Origin: Pampinifervens sp037481935
GTDB taxonomy: Bacteria; Aquificota; Aquificia; Aquificales; Aquificaceae
Assembly (NCBI RefSeq): GCF_046159715.1
Contig: NZ_JBJXCT010000010.1
Coordinates: 1-64,000, forward strand
DNA: 64,000 bases
Direction: 5' to 3'
In this document: one piece after another, positions 17,227 to 25,986 of the stretch
Numbering within the stretch: the first letter of the stretch is position 1
Layout of the letters: every line of letters starts with the position of its first letter
The notes under the pieces: generated by a model
Told to the model about the DNA's origin: nothing
Database searches by the model: none
The model's input: only the letters and a program-made list of their open reading frames with translations
Program-made: the position numbers and the translations under genes

Positions 17227-17863
17227 ACTGCCCTCTGCAAAGGATGCACGCATTTACATGTCTATAGAAAGAACATATCTGGGATACATGAGGCTTGCCC
17301 TTTATACACTCTCCTTTGGCGTTGTGCTCAGAAAACTGGAAACGATTGCGCTTTTCACGCAGAAAATACACGTTTCCGTGCTACTTGATTGGGTAGCTAT
17401 AGTATCAGCAGTTGCGGGTGTGCTCCTTATAGTTGCAGGTATGCTGAGCTTCTACTTCGACATAGAATACATAGAAGGAGGTATTTCTGTGCATCCAAAA
17501 GAGGTTACGGACCCGAGAATCTACATGGCGGCTGAGAGGACCTTTCTTGCATGGGTAAGAACAGCCATAGCTCTTATCGTCTTTGGCTTCGTTATAGAAA
17601 AGTTTGAGTTCTTTCTGCTTCAGCTTGAAAAGGTATTCAATATCCACCTTGCACAGGAGCATCACAGTCTGGTGGGCATAGGTGTTTTCGTTATTGTTGT
17701 AGGTCTGCTAACCCTTATACTGGGAACTCTAAACTTCTACAGAACCATAAGGCAGGTTGACAGGGGCTTTTACAGAACTCACACATGGCTTTACAAAGCC
17801 TATGGACTGGTTATATTTATAGCCTGTCTTGTGCTCACCTTCTATGTGCTGAGGATAATATAG
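17207..17863 (+). CDS. Tandem DUF202 membrane protein
   Basis: 218 aa with two DUF202 (YidH-like) units. Unit 1 begins DARIYMSIERTYLGYMRLALYTLSFG (about residues 13-38) and unit 2 DPRIYMAAERTFLAWVRTAIALIVFG (about 104-129); each is followed by two further hydrophobic helices, giving about six membrane segments. Function of the family is unknown. Most DUF202 proteins have one unit, so the duplication is notable. The start overlaps the end of the antiporter fragment by 20 bases, so translation is probably coupled. Confidence 0.82.
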   Translation: MLVLKGKLPSAKDARIYMSIERTYLGYMRLALYTLSFGVVLRKLETIALFTQKIHVSVLLDWVAIVSAVAGVLLIVAGMLSFYFDIEYIEGGISVHPKEVTDPRIYMAAERTFLAWVRTAIALIVFGFVIEKFEFFLLQLEKVFNIHLAQEHHSLVGIGVFVIVVGLLTLILGTLNFYRTIRQVDRGFYRTHTWLYKAYGLVIFIACLVLTFYVLRII

Positions 17864-17879
17864 GTTAAAATTTAAAGCC

Positions 17880-19586
17880 ATGAGAAGCTACCATGTTGTT
17901 GTTGTTGGTGCAGGCGGAGCCGGGCTTCGCACTGCCATAGAGTGTGCAAGAGACCCCTCCATAAGGGTTGCTGTAGTCTCCAAGGTCTACCCCACGCGCT
18001 CCCATACGGGCGCAGCACAGGGAGGGCTGAACGCAGCTCTTGGCAATGCAATCCCTCAGGACAGTCCGGAAGCCCACGCCTTTGACACTATAAAGGGCTC
18101 AGACTTCCTCGCAGACCAGGATGCTGTCTACTTTATGTGCAGAAATGCCCCGGATGTGGTCTACGAGCTTGACCGCTGGGGTGTTCCCTTTTCAAGGATG
18201 GAGGATGGCAGGATTGCCCAGAGACCCTTCGGTGGAGCTTCCTTTCCCAGAACTGTATACTCTGCAGACAGAACTGGGCATGTGCTTCTGCATACCCTCT
18301 TTGAACAGGCTCTTGCAAGGGAGAACATAGACTTCTTTAATGAGTTTTTCCTTCTTGACCTTATCCACAACGGGCAGAGGGTAAAGGGTGTTTCCCTTTA
18401 TGATATAAAGAACGGAGAGGTGGTGAACTTAAGAGCCAAGGCTGTGGTCCTTGCCACAGGAGGCTTTGCACGCATATACTGGCAGAGGAGCACCAACGCC
18501 ATAGGCAACACGGGAGATGGTGTGGCGGTTGCCCTGCTCAACGGTATGCCGCTAAAGGACATAGAGTTTATCCAGTTCCACCCCACAGGTCTTGCAAAAA
18601 CTGGCATACTTCTTTCAGAGGCCTGTAGAGGAGAGGGTGGATATCTCATAAACAAACTGGGTGAACGCTTTATGGCAAGGTATGCTCCGGAAAAGATGGA
18701 GCTTGCTCCAAGGGATATGGTCTCGAGGGCGATTGAGTATGAGATAAAGGAGGGAAGAGGTTTTGGAGAAGGCACCTCTGCCTATGTGCTCCTTGACCTG
18801 AGGCACCTCGGAGAGGAAAAGATTAAGGAGAGGCTTCCTCAGGTGCGTCAGCTTGCCATAGACTTTGAGGGTGTGGACCCAGTTTACGACCCTGTGCCCA
18901 TAAGACCTACCGCCCACTACTGCATGGGTGGAATTCACGTGGAGAACTACATGACCTCTTCTACACCCCTTGAGGGGCTATATGCAGTGGGTGAATGCGC
19001 CTGTGTGTCAGTGCACGGTGCCAACAGGCTGGGCGGCAATTCCCTTATAGAGCTTCTTGTCTTTGGCAAGTTCTGCGGAATATCCGCAAGAGAGTACGCA
19101 AGGCAGGTAGATTTCCCTGAACTATCGCCCGGTGAAGAGTCAAAGGGCAGGGAGTTCATAGAAAACCTTATGAAAAGGGAGGGCTATGAGAGGCTTGCGG
19201 ATGTGAGAAAAAGGATGGGTGAGGTTACCTGGGGGAAGATGGGTATATTCAGGGATGAGAAGTCTCTGACCTCTGCCTACGAGGAGCTTTCCGAGCTTCT
19301 TGAACGCTGGGAAAGGATTCCAGTGGTTGATAAAAGCAAAGTTTTCAACACAAATCTTATAGAACTCCTTGAACTCAGAAACATGCTTCACCTCGGGAGG
19401 GCAGTTGCCTATTGTGCCCTTCAAAGAAGAGAGTCACGGGGCGGGCACTACAGAGAGGACTATCCTGAAAGGGACGATGAGAACTTTCTAAAGCACACCC
19501 TTGTGTGGCAGGAGGGCGATGAGCTGAAGATAGACTACATGGAAGTAAAAATAACCCACCACCAGCCAGCGGAGAGGAAGTATTGA
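17880..19586 (+). CDS. Fumarate reductase/succinate dehydrogenase flavoprotein subunit
   Basis: 568-aa FAD subunit interconverting fumarate and succinate. Features: dinucleotide loop VVVGAGGAGLRTAIE at residues 6-20, RSHTGAAQGGLNA with the His that carries covalent FAD, IQFHPTGLAKTG, CRGEGGYLIN.LGERFM, RPTAHYCMGGIHV with catalytic His/Arg, and VSVHGANRLGGNSL. In an rTCA organism it would act as fumarate reductase (FrdA). No iron-sulfur or membrane-anchor subunit lies beside it, consistent with the scattered frd genes of Aquificaceae. TAAAAT lies 8 bases before the ATG, without a Shine-Dalgarno. Confidence 0.93.
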   Translation: MRSYHVVVVGAGGAGLRTAIECARDPSIRVAVVSKVYPTRSHTGAAQGGLNAALGNAIPQDSPEAHAFDTIKGSDFLADQDAVYFMCRNAPDVVYELDRWGVPFSRMEDGRIAQRPFGGASFPRTVYSADRTGHVLLHTLFEQALARENIDFFNEFFLLDLIHNGQRVKGVSLYDIKNGEVVNLRAKAVVLATGGFARIYWQRSTNAIGNTGDGVAVALLNGMPLKDIEFIQFHPTGLAKTGILLSEACRGEGGYLINKLGERFMARYAPEKMELAPRDMVSRAIEYEIKEGRGFGEGTSAYVLLDLRHLGEEKIKERLPQVRQLAIDFEGVDPVYDPVPIRPTAHYCMGGIHVENYMTSSTPLEGLYAVGECACVSVHGANRLGGNSLIELLVFGKFCGISAREYARQVDFPELSPGEESKGREFIENLMKREGYERLADVRKRMGEVTWGKMGIFRDEKSLTSAYEELSELLERWERIPVVDKSKVFNTNLIELLELRNMLHLGRAVAYCALQRRESRGGHYREDYPERDDENFLKHTLVWQEGDELKIDYMEVKITHHQPAERKY

Positions 19587-20230
19587 TGGACTTACAGACT
19601 GCAGTGGTGGCTCTGCCAGCACTTATGATGGCGGTTATACTCCATGAATACGCTCATGGTTGGGTTGCCTACAGGATGGGGGACCCAACCGCCAAGGAGT
19701 TTGGCAGGCTTACCCTTAACCCCATACCTCATATAGACCTTCTTGGCACCATAATCCTCCCCGGCATGCTCATGCTCATAGGCTCGCCCATACTCTTCGG
19801 CTGGGCAAAGCCAGTTCCCATAAACCCCCTCAGGTTCAGAGACCTGAGAGTGGGAACCTTCTTTGTCTCCATAGCGGGCATTGTGATGAACATCTGGCTG
19901 GCTCTTGTCTTTGCCCTTCTCTACAGGTTGATAAGGGATGGTTATCTAAACTTTATGGGTGATGCGGTTCTTATTCCCCTTGCCCTTTTCTCCGCTCATG
20001 CGGTCCTCATAAACCTTGTGCTTGCCTTTTTTAACGCCATACCCATACCACCTCTTGATGGGAGCAGGGCAGTTATGAGCTTTTTCTCCGTAAGATACTG
20101 GGAGCTCTTTTACAGGTTTGAAATGTATGGCTTTCTTATAATAACTCTTCTTCTCTTCACGGGCGTGCTGGGAAGGGTCATATTTCCTCCCATTCTTTTC
20201 CTCTGGAACTATCTTTTAGGTAGAATATGA
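19586..20230 (+). CDS. Site-2 protease family (M50) membrane metalloprotease
   Basis: 214 aa, five or six hydrophobic helices. The zinc motif is ILHEYAHGW near residues 19-27 (HExxH) and the third ligand is in the NAIPIPPLDGSR block near 150 (NPxPxxDG type). This small form without PDZ domain (also called rhomboid-like peptidase M50B, YwhC type) is widespread; its substrate is unknown. ATG 19586 overlaps the frdA stop (TGATG), so the start is taken there rather than at TTG 19583. It overlaps the next gene by four bases. Confidence 0.9.
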   Translation: MDLQTAVVALPALMMAVILHEYAHGWVAYRMGDPTAKEFGRLTLNPIPHIDLLGTIILPGMLMLIGSPILFGWAKPVPINPLRFRDLRVGTFFVSIAGIVMNIWLALVFALLYRLIRDGYLNFMGDAVLIPLALFSAHAVLINLVLAFFNAIPIPPLDGSRAVMSFFSVRYWELFYRFEMYGFLIITLLLFTGVLGRVIFPPILFLWNYLLGRI

Positions 20231-20655
20231 GGTCATGGGTTTACTACATAGAGCTTACTGGATACTACCGGGAAGGGAGCAGGGAAAGTGTATCTGCGGT
20301 CTATGTGGTGGCTCTGCCAGAAGATAAACCCCTGAACCCGGTTGATATGGAATGCTACGCTTCTGAGTATGCACCTGCAAAGCTGGCAATAGAGCATGGT
20401 ATGGCTTATGCTGTGGGCTTTGATGAAAGAATAGAAAACCTTCAGACCTACGACCTCATGGGCTACCGGGAGGATATGGAGCTTTACATCTTTAGAGAAG
20501 GTCTGAGCTTTCAGGAGGGTCTTGAAAGGGTCTACAGGCTGTTATACGAAAACCTGAAGAAGGATGGGCTTGTAGGTGTGGAGCCCATCGTAGACGTGGG
20601 AAGCCCCCCAAGAGAGCTCATGGTAGAGTGTCTGAAGAGAGCTATCTCAGCTTAG
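20227..20655 (+). CDS. Conserved hypothetical protein
   Basis: 142 aa, not recognised. Soluble, acidic, with no Cys pair, signal or membrane segment; one clear helix-rich half (SFQEGLERVYRLLYENLKKDG) and a final VECLKRAISA helix. It is the last gene of a tightly overlapping run frdA-M50-this gene (ATGA start), so expression is coupled to the protease. Its 3' end overlaps the convergent DUF151 gene by 9 bases. Confidence 0.72.
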   Translation: MRSWVYYIELTGYYREGSRESVSAVYVVALPEDKPLNPVDMECYASEYAPAKLAIEHGMAYAVGFDERIENLQTYDLMGYREDMELYIFREGLSFQEGLERVYRLLYENLKKDGLVGVEPIVDVGSPPRELMVECLKRAISA

Positions 20656-21129
20656 CCCCTTCTCAAAGTCTTCGGGTTTTATGTTCTCAAGCCATTCTTT
20701 GAGTTTTTCCTTTTCCTCTTCCTCCTCAGGCTTTGGCACTTTGGATTTTTCCAGCACTTCCTCCTCCACAAACAATGGAGCATCAAACCTGAGGGCAAGG
20801 TTTATGGCGTCGCTTGGCCTTGAGTCTATAACTATTAGGTTGTTACCCTGTATGAGATGAAGCTCTGCGTAGTATGTGCTGTCTTTCAGGTCGTTTATTA
20901 CCACCTTTTCCAGCCTTGCTCCCATGTTCTCAATTATATTCTTGGTAAGCTCGTAAGTCATTGGCCTTGGAGGTTCCACATTCTGAAGCTGACGCACTAT
21001 GCTGTCCGCCTCAAATATACCAATCCATATGGGAAGCAAAACCTCCTCGTTATCTTTTGCCTTCAGCACCACTATGGGCATCTGAGATACAGGGTCAAGG
21101 GTAACTCCATGCACCACCATCTCAATCAT
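20647..21129 (-). CDS. Bifunctional nuclease family protein (DUF151)
   Basis: 160 aa with the DUF151 core: PIVVLKAKDNEEVLLPIWIGIFEADSI as one block, then PRPMTYELTKNIIENMG, DLKDSTYYAELHLIQG, and IDSRPSDAINLALRFDAPLFVEEEVL. Family members have been reported with DNase/RNase activity in Arabidopsis; in bacteria the role is unclear. A very acidic, Glu/Lys-rich tail follows residue 130. An AGGTC-type site precedes the ATG weakly. Confidence 0.9.
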   Translation of the reverse strand: MIEMVVHGVTLDPVSQMPIVVLKAKDNEEVLLPIWIGIFEADSIVRQLQNVEPPRPMTYELTKNIIENMGARLEKVVINDLKDSTYYAELHLIQGNNLIVIDSRPSDAINLALRFDAPLFVEEEVLEKSKVPKPEEEEEKEKLKEWLENIKPEDFEKGLS

Positions 21130-21206
21130 GGCAGACCTCCATTTATAAATTTATTCTTCACGCCTCTCTACAGCAACCTCAGTTAGTTCAGTTTTCCACA
21201 TCCACT

Positions 21207-21572
21207 TTAGCCTTTGTGCCTTATTTCCTTCCTCAGGTCTCTTGTCATCGTCTCCTCATAAGTGTAAGGGCCTTTTTCAGGAATAATAGCTATGAGGTCA
21301 TCTCTATCTATGTCCCTTAGCCATATTCCTATTCTGTCCACCGCATCTTTCCATGCAATTGACAAGTATTCGGGCAATTTCTTCTTCAGGCTCGGGTATC
21401 TCCTGAAGAGACTGTTTATCTCTGCTCTGGCTTCCTCTAAGCTTCTTATCCAGCTCAGCCCACCCTTTTCTTCACCAGCCTGAGTATATCTTCGGAGATT
21501 GTCCCATTTATACATGTATTCCAGAGTCCTTGCAAGCTGGCTTATGCAGGCGTTGAGGTCTGACCTTGCCAT
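21207..21572 (-). CDS. DUF29 family protein, N-terminally short
   Basis: 121 aa corresponding to the C-terminal two thirds of DUF29 proteins: QLARTLEYMYKWDN matches the central helix, SWIRSLEEARAEI the Trp-containing helix, and the ending IIPEKGPYTYEETM the family's closing Pro-Tyr motif. The usual first 40-50 residues (FYxWA.EQ..LL) are missing, and only 9 bases separate the start from the miaB stop. So this may be a truncated remnant expressed with miaB, or a real short form. Function unknown; the family spreads in cyanobacteria and thermophiles. Confidence 0.65.
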   Translation of the reverse strand: MARSDLNACISQLARTLEYMYKWDNLRRYTQAGEEKGGLSWIRSLEEARAEINSLFRRYPSLKKKLPEYLSIAWKDAVDRIGIWLRDIDRDDLIAIIPEKGPYTYEETMTRDLRKEIRHKG

Positions 21573-21581
21573 ACCTTGTGC

Positions 21582-22892
21582 CTATCCTATTACCTCCACA
21601 GGCTCACATTCCATGCTGAAGGGCCTTGAACTTATGACTCTGACCTTTACGGTCTTTCCGAGAATCTCCTCAGAACCCGGTAGAGTAGCCCACCTGTTGG
21701 TTCTTGTTCTCCCTGTTAGTCTGCCATCCTCGTAGCCTTCAATAAGCACTTCCTGCTCTGTCCCCTCATAGGATTTTGCAATATCAGAAAGTATCCTTTT
21801 CTGAAGCTCCAGAAGCCTTGACATCCTCTGAGTTTTTATCTCATCGGATACCTGTCCTTTCATGGAGTATGCTGGAGTGTCAGGCCTTGGAGAGTATTTG
21901 AAGGAGAAAACCTGTTCAAACCTTACCTTTTCCAGCACATCAAGGGTCTCTTCAAAGTCCTCTTCAGTTTCTGTGGGAAATCCCACTATGATATCGGTGG
22001 AAAAGGTTATACCCTTTACATAATGCTTGAGCATGTCAATTTTTTCAAGGTATTCTTCCTTCGTGTAGCCTCTGTCCATGAGCTTGAGAATCCTTGTGGA
22101 GCCCGCCTGCACAGGCAGGTGTATGTGCTCGCACACCTGTGGGATTTCTCCCATGGCTCTTGCTATGTTTTCTTTCAGGTCTTTTGGATGTCCAGTGGTA
22201 AACCTTATTCTTTCAACGCCCGGCACCTCTGCCACCCTGTAGAGGAGCTCCTCAAAGGGAACTCCAAGGTCTTGACCCCAGGCGGTCACGTTCTGACCAA
22301 GAAGGTGAATTTCTTTCACTCCATCTTTCACCAAGGAGCTGACTTCTAAAAGAATGCTATCCAGACTCCTTGACCTCTGTCTTCCTCTTGTCTTTGGCAC
22401 AACGCAGTAGGTGCAGTTCTTATCGCACCCCTTCATCACAGTCACATATGCACAGAACTGGTTATCTCTGACTGTATCATATTCCCAGAGCCTGTCCTCG
22501 TCCTCTGGGGGATTTTCCAGAATAGCTATGGCTCTGTATCCAGCCTGTGCCTGCTGGATGAGCTCTGGTAGCTGATGCATGTTGAAGCTGGAGAACATCA
22601 AGTCCACCACAGGAGCCTTCTGCACTAGCTCCTCCCCCATCCTCTGGGCAAGGCATCCGCACACGCCTATAAGAGCTTTTGGGTTTTTCTCCTTTATCTT
22701 CCTGTATTCTCCGAGGTGAGAGTAGACCTTCTGGTCTGGCTTTTCCCTTATGGTGCACGTGTTTATAAGGATTATGTCCGCATCTTCCCAGCTCAGGGCC
22801 GGCTCGTAGCCCATAGTCTGCAGGATACCTCTGAGCCTTTCCGAGTCGTTGAAGTTCATCTGGCATCCAAAGGTTTTTATAAAGTATTTCAT
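21582..22892 (-). CDS. miaB: tRNA-2-methylthio-N6-dimethylallyladenosine synthase
   Basis: Radical SAM methylthiotransferase modifying A37 of tRNAs reading UNN codons. The 436-aa product has an N-terminal UPF0004 domain with three cluster-binding Cys (TFGCQMN, NTCTIREK, GVCGCLAQRMG), the radical SAM motif CDKNCTYCVVPKTRGR near residue 150, STDIIVGFPTETEEDF, and a C-terminal TRAM region. ATG 22892 is selected because conserved sequence starts there; the longer in-frame start at 22985 would overlap the divergent gene. The intergenic gap to the KaiC-like gene is only 19 bases. Confidence 0.96.
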   Translation of the reverse strand: MKYFIKTFGCQMNFNDSERLRGILQTMGYEPALSWEDADIILINTCTIREKPDQKVYSHLGEYRKIKEKNPKALIGVCGCLAQRMGEELVQKAPVVDLMFSSFNMHQLPELIQQAQAGYRAIAILENPPEDEDRLWEYDTVRDNQFCAYVTVMKGCDKNCTYCVVPKTRGRQRSRSLDSILLEVSSLVKDGVKEIHLLGQNVTAWGQDLGVPFEELLYRVAEVPGVERIRFTTGHPKDLKENIARAMGEIPQVCEHIHLPVQAGSTRILKLMDRGYTKEEYLEKIDMLKHYVKGITFSTDIIVGFPTETEEDFEETLDVLEKVRFEQVFSFKYSPRPDTPAYSMKGQVSDEIKTQRMSRLLELQKRILSDIAKSYEGTEQEVLIEGYEDGRLTGRTRTNRWATLPGSEEILGKTVKVRVISSRPFSMECEPVEVIG

Positions 22893-22911
22893 GGTGTTAA
22901 AATTTAGTCCA

Positions 22912-23769
22912 ATGGAAGAAAGAAAGCCAGAGGTGGTGGAAGAAAGCATCTGGGTTGCAGGTGAGGCTGTAAAGAAAGCTCCCAAGCTCTATGGAGTGCC
23001 CACGGGCGTTGAGGGGCTTGATGAGCTTTTCTTCACCTCAGAACTTCATGATGGAAAGCCTGTGAAGAAGCCCCTTGGGGGCATACCTGCCTACTCGGTC
23101 ACCAACATAACAGGAGTCTCCGATACGGGAAAGAGCCTGATGGCAGAACAGTATACGGTAATGCAGGCAAGCAGAGGAGAGCCGGTAGCCTTCATAACTG
23201 TGGAGGCACCAGCGCATTTCACCATCGCTGGTATAAATGAAAGGGCAAAAGCCATGGGTATTGATTTTGAGCGGGTAGAAGACCGCATAATCCTCATAGA
23301 TGCAGCAAGTCACAGCAGGCTCAGAGAAAACATTCCCGACCTTCTTGCCACACTTGCCCATGTGATAAAAACTTACAGGGTAAAGCATACGGTTATAGAT
23401 TCTGTGACAGGACTTTATGAAGCCAGAGAGATGCAGGCAAGGGTTGTGGTGCGTCAGCTATTTAACTTTATGAAAAAGTGGTATCAGACTGCCCTCTTTA
23501 TTTCTCAGAAAAGGAGCGGGCATGAGGAGCTTACCGCTGAGGCAGCTGGGGGCTACGCCATAAGCCACATAGTGGATTGCTCCATGGTGCTTTCCAAGGA
23601 CATAGTCCTCTCGCAGGCACAGTCAAAACTTTACAGAAAGCCTATAGGAGAGATAGTCAGGTTCTTCCGCATAGATGGATGCAGGCTGTGTGGACACGAT
23701 ACCAGAACCCACTTTATGGAGATAACTGAGCTGGGGCTTGTCAAAATTGGACCCCCACTCAGTGGATGA
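22912..23769 (+). CDS. KaiC-like RecA-superfamily ATPase
   Basis: 285 aa, one KaiC/RadA-type domain. It opens with GVPTGVEGLDELF (near residue 26), the Walker A is GVSDTGKS near residue 70, GEPVAFITVEAP follows, Walker B is in HTVIDSVTGLYEA, and ISQKRSG stands where KaiC-type proteins have their sensor region. A CRLCGHDTRTHFM stretch near the C-terminus is unusual and could bind a metal. It overlaps a PP2C phosphatase gene (ATGA). ATG 22912 replaces a longer in-frame start. TAAAAT ends 8 bases before the ATG. A signalling or circadian-like role is not supported by sequence alone. Confidence 0.85.
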   Translation: MEERKPEVVEESIWVAGEAVKKAPKLYGVPTGVEGLDELFFTSELHDGKPVKKPLGGIPAYSVTNITGVSDTGKSLMAEQYTVMQASRGEPVAFITVEAPAHFTIAGINERAKAMGIDFERVEDRIILIDAASHSRLRENIPDLLATLAHVIKTYRVKHTVIDSVTGLYEAREMQARVVVRQLFNFMKKWYQTALFISQKRSGHEELTAEAAGGYAISHIVDCSMVLSKDIVLSQAQSKLYRKPIGEIVRFFRIDGCRLCGHDTRTHFMEITELGLVKIGPPLSG

Positions 23770-24491
23770 GGCTAAAGGTCTGCTATTTTACACACAGGGG
23801 ATACAGGTCCAAAAACGAAGATGCCCTGCTCATTGATGGGCTTGTCCTTCAGGAAGAGCTTATGGAAGAGGTTGAATGCATTTCTTTTTTTGGTGGTGGA
23901 CTCTTTGCCGTGGCTGACGGACTTGGTGGACACAGAGGTGGGGAGTTGGCAAGTAAAATGCTTCTTGAAAGGCTTGCGGAAAGGAAACCGCAGAGCAGGG
24001 GCGAGCTTTTTGACACCCTGAGAACTGCGAGGGACAGGCTTGAAGACTTTGCAAGGGGGAGCCCTATCTACTATGGACTCGGCGCTGCAGTGGCCGGGCT
24101 AATAATTCTTGAAGAGAAGGCTCTTGTCTTCAACGTGGGGGACTGCAGAGTTTACGGTATTGAGGTGGACAGAGTCATCAGGCTCACACAGGACCATACA
24201 GAGGCAGAGGAGCTCGTCAAAGCTGGCTTCCTTGACCCTCGGAGAGCAAAGCACGACCCCAGAAGGAACTTTCTCACATCTGCTATAATAGGAAGCCCAG
24301 ACTTTAAAGATTTTGAGGTTTTTACGAAGGAGGTGTATGATTACAGACACTATCTCATATGCTCAGATGGTGTCTGGGAGCCTCTGGAAGAAGAAGAGCT
24401 CCTGTTGCCACCAGACAACATGGTAGAAGCGCTTCTGCAGAAGGGTGGCGATGACAACATGAGCTTTATAAACATACGAGTGGAGGTATAA
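23766..24491 (+). CDS. PP2C-family Ser/Thr protein phosphatase
   Basis: 241 aa, a stand-alone PP2C (PPM) catalytic domain that binds two Mn/Mg ions. Metal and active-site motifs are present in order: SKNEDALLID near residue 17, VADGLGGHRGGELAS near 50, VFNVGDCRVYG, TQDHTEAEELV, LICSDGVWEP and GGDDNMSFI. There is no sensor or membrane domain. The start overlaps the KaiC-like gene's stop, which suggests a functional pair; no Ser/Thr kinase gene is in the window. It ends 1 base before ahcY. Confidence 0.92.
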   Translation: MRLKVCYFTHRGYRSKNEDALLIDGLVLQEELMEEVECISFFGGGLFAVADGLGGHRGGELASKMLLERLAERKPQSRGELFDTLRTARDRLEDFARGSPIYYGLGAAVAGLIILEEKALVFNVGDCRVYGIEVDRVIRLTQDHTEAEELVKAGFLDPRRAKHDPRRNFLTSAIIGSPDFKDFEVFTKEVYDYRHYLICSDGVWEPLEEEELLLPPDNMVEALLQKGGDDNMSFINIRVEV

Positions 24492-24492
24492 A

Positions 24493-25749
24493 ATGGACTA
24501 CCATGTGAAGGACCTGAGCCTTGCTGAGCTCGGGAAAAACAGGATTGAATGGGCGGAGAAAGATATGCCCGTTCTCAGGAGCATAAGGGAGAGCTTTTCA
24601 GAGGAAAAGCCCTTTAGGGGTGTCCGCATATCTGCCTGCCTTCATGTGACCACAGAGACCGCCAACCTCCTCATAACCCTCAGGGAAGGTGGAGCGGAAG
24701 TATATCTGACTGCCTCAAACCCACTTTCCACCCAGGATGATGTGGCCGCAGCTCTCGTGAAATTTTTTGACATCCCCGTCTTTGCCATAAAGGGGGAAGA
24801 CACAGAAACCTATTACATGCACCTTCGGGAGGTTATAAGTAGAGAGCCTCACATAGTTATAGATGACGGTGCAGACCTTATATCCACCCTTCACAGAGAG
24901 TTTCCAGAGCTTTCAAAGAAGGTCTACGGAGGCATGGAGGAGACTACAACTGGTGTAATAAGGCTAAGAGCCATGGCTCAGCAGGGAGTGCTTGAGTTTC
25001 CCATAATAGCGGTAAACGATGCCTACACAAAGCACATGTTTGACAACCGCTATGGTACAGGACAGTCCACCATAGACGCCATAATGAGGGCAACCAACAG
25101 GCTGATCGCAGGTTCTTACTTTGTGGTGGCAGGCTACGGCTGGTGTGGGAAGGGGGTAGCCCAGAGGGCGAGGGGCATGGGTGCAACGGTCATAGTCTGC
25201 GAGGTGGACCCCATAAAAGCCCTTGAGGCAAAGATGGATGGCTTTCTGGTGATGCCCATGTCTGAAGCCTGCAGGCTGGGAGACTTTTTTGTAACTGTGA
25301 CGGGCAACACCTCTGTAATAAGAGAAGAACACTTTGAAAAGATGAAGGACGGAGCCATAGTTTCCAACGCCGGACACTTTAACGTGGAAATAGACATACA
25401 GGCTCTGGAGGAGCTGAGCATGGGCAAGAGGGAAATAAGACCCTTTGTGGAAGAATACACTCTCAAGGACGGTAGAAGGGTATACCTTCTTGCCCAGGGC
25501 AGGCTTGTAAACCTTGCCAGTGCAGAGGGACATCCGGCGTCGGTCATGGACATGAGCTTTGCCAATCAGGCACTTTCTGCGGAGTATATCCTTAAAAACC
25601 ACCAGAACCTTAACAGAGACGTTTACAGAGTCCCCGAAGAAATAGATAGAAAGGTGGCAGAGCTCAAGCTCAGGAGTATGGGCGTTGAGATAGACAGGCT
25701 GACAGAGGAGCAGGTCAGATACCTGTCCTCCTGGGAATTTGGCACTTAG
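24493..25749 (+). CDS. ahcY: S-adenosylhomocysteine hydrolase
   Basis: NAD-dependent cleavage of S-adenosylhomocysteine to adenosine and homocysteine, 418 aa, the short bacterial/archaeal form without the approx. 40-aa insert. Visible: VRISACLHVTTETANL, ASNPLSTQDDVAAAL, the substrate region MEETTTGVIRL, NDAYTKHMFDNRYGTGQS, the NAD fold VVAGYGWCGKGVAQRARGMG near residue 215, and NAGHFNVEID. It follows the phosphatase by one base. Confidence 0.97.
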   Translation: MDYHVKDLSLAELGKNRIEWAEKDMPVLRSIRESFSEEKPFRGVRISACLHVTTETANLLITLREGGAEVYLTASNPLSTQDDVAAALVKFFDIPVFAIKGEDTETYYMHLREVISREPHIVIDDGADLISTLHREFPELSKKVYGGMEETTTGVIRLRAMAQQGVLEFPIIAVNDAYTKHMFDNRYGTGQSTIDAIMRATNRLIAGSYFVVAGYGWCGKGVAQRARGMGATVIVCEVDPIKALEAKMDGFLVMPMSEACRLGDFFVTVTGNTSVIREEHFEKMKDGAIVSNAGHFNVEIDIQALEELSMGKREIRPFVEEYTLKDGRRVYLLAQGRLVNLASAEGHPASVMDMSFANQALSAEYILKNHQNLNRDVYRVPEEIDRKVAELKLRSMGVEIDRLTEEQVRYLSSWEFGT

Positions 25750-25782
25750 TTTATAATATTGTCCTTTCAAAGGAGGTTTACT

Positions 25783-25986
25783 ATGGCAAGCTGTTATGTT
25801 TGCGGAAAAACCACAAAGTTTGGTAAGAGTGTGACCTTCTCTGCGGAGCAGAACTCAAGAACCTTCAAGCCAAACCTTCAGAGGGTAAGAGTGGTGCTCC
25901 CGGATGGCTCTGTGAAGAGAGTCTACGTATGCGCCAAGTGCCTTAAGGCAGGTAAGGTCGTCAAAGCAGTTGTCGTCAGAGGCTGA
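25783..25986 (+). CDS. rpmB: 50S ribosomal protein L28
   Basis: 67 aa, large-subunit protein. CYVCGKTTKFGKSVTFS at the start, NLQRVRVVLPDGSVKRVYVC and AKCLKAGKV near the end; two CxxC pairs (C4/C7 and C47/C50) suggest a zinc-binding L28. ATG 25783 has AGGAGG eight bases upstream, better than an in-frame start at 25759. Its stop overlaps the aroC start by one base (TGATG). Confidence 0.95.
   Translation: MASCYVCGKTTKFGKSVTFSAEQNSRTFKPNLQRVRVVLPDGSVKRVYVCAKCLKAGKVVKAVVVRG

Noticed and set aside
24964..25770. 268-codon minus-strand frame over ahcY
   Set aside because: Shadow of the conserved ahcY gene; composition is unlike neighbouring proteins.
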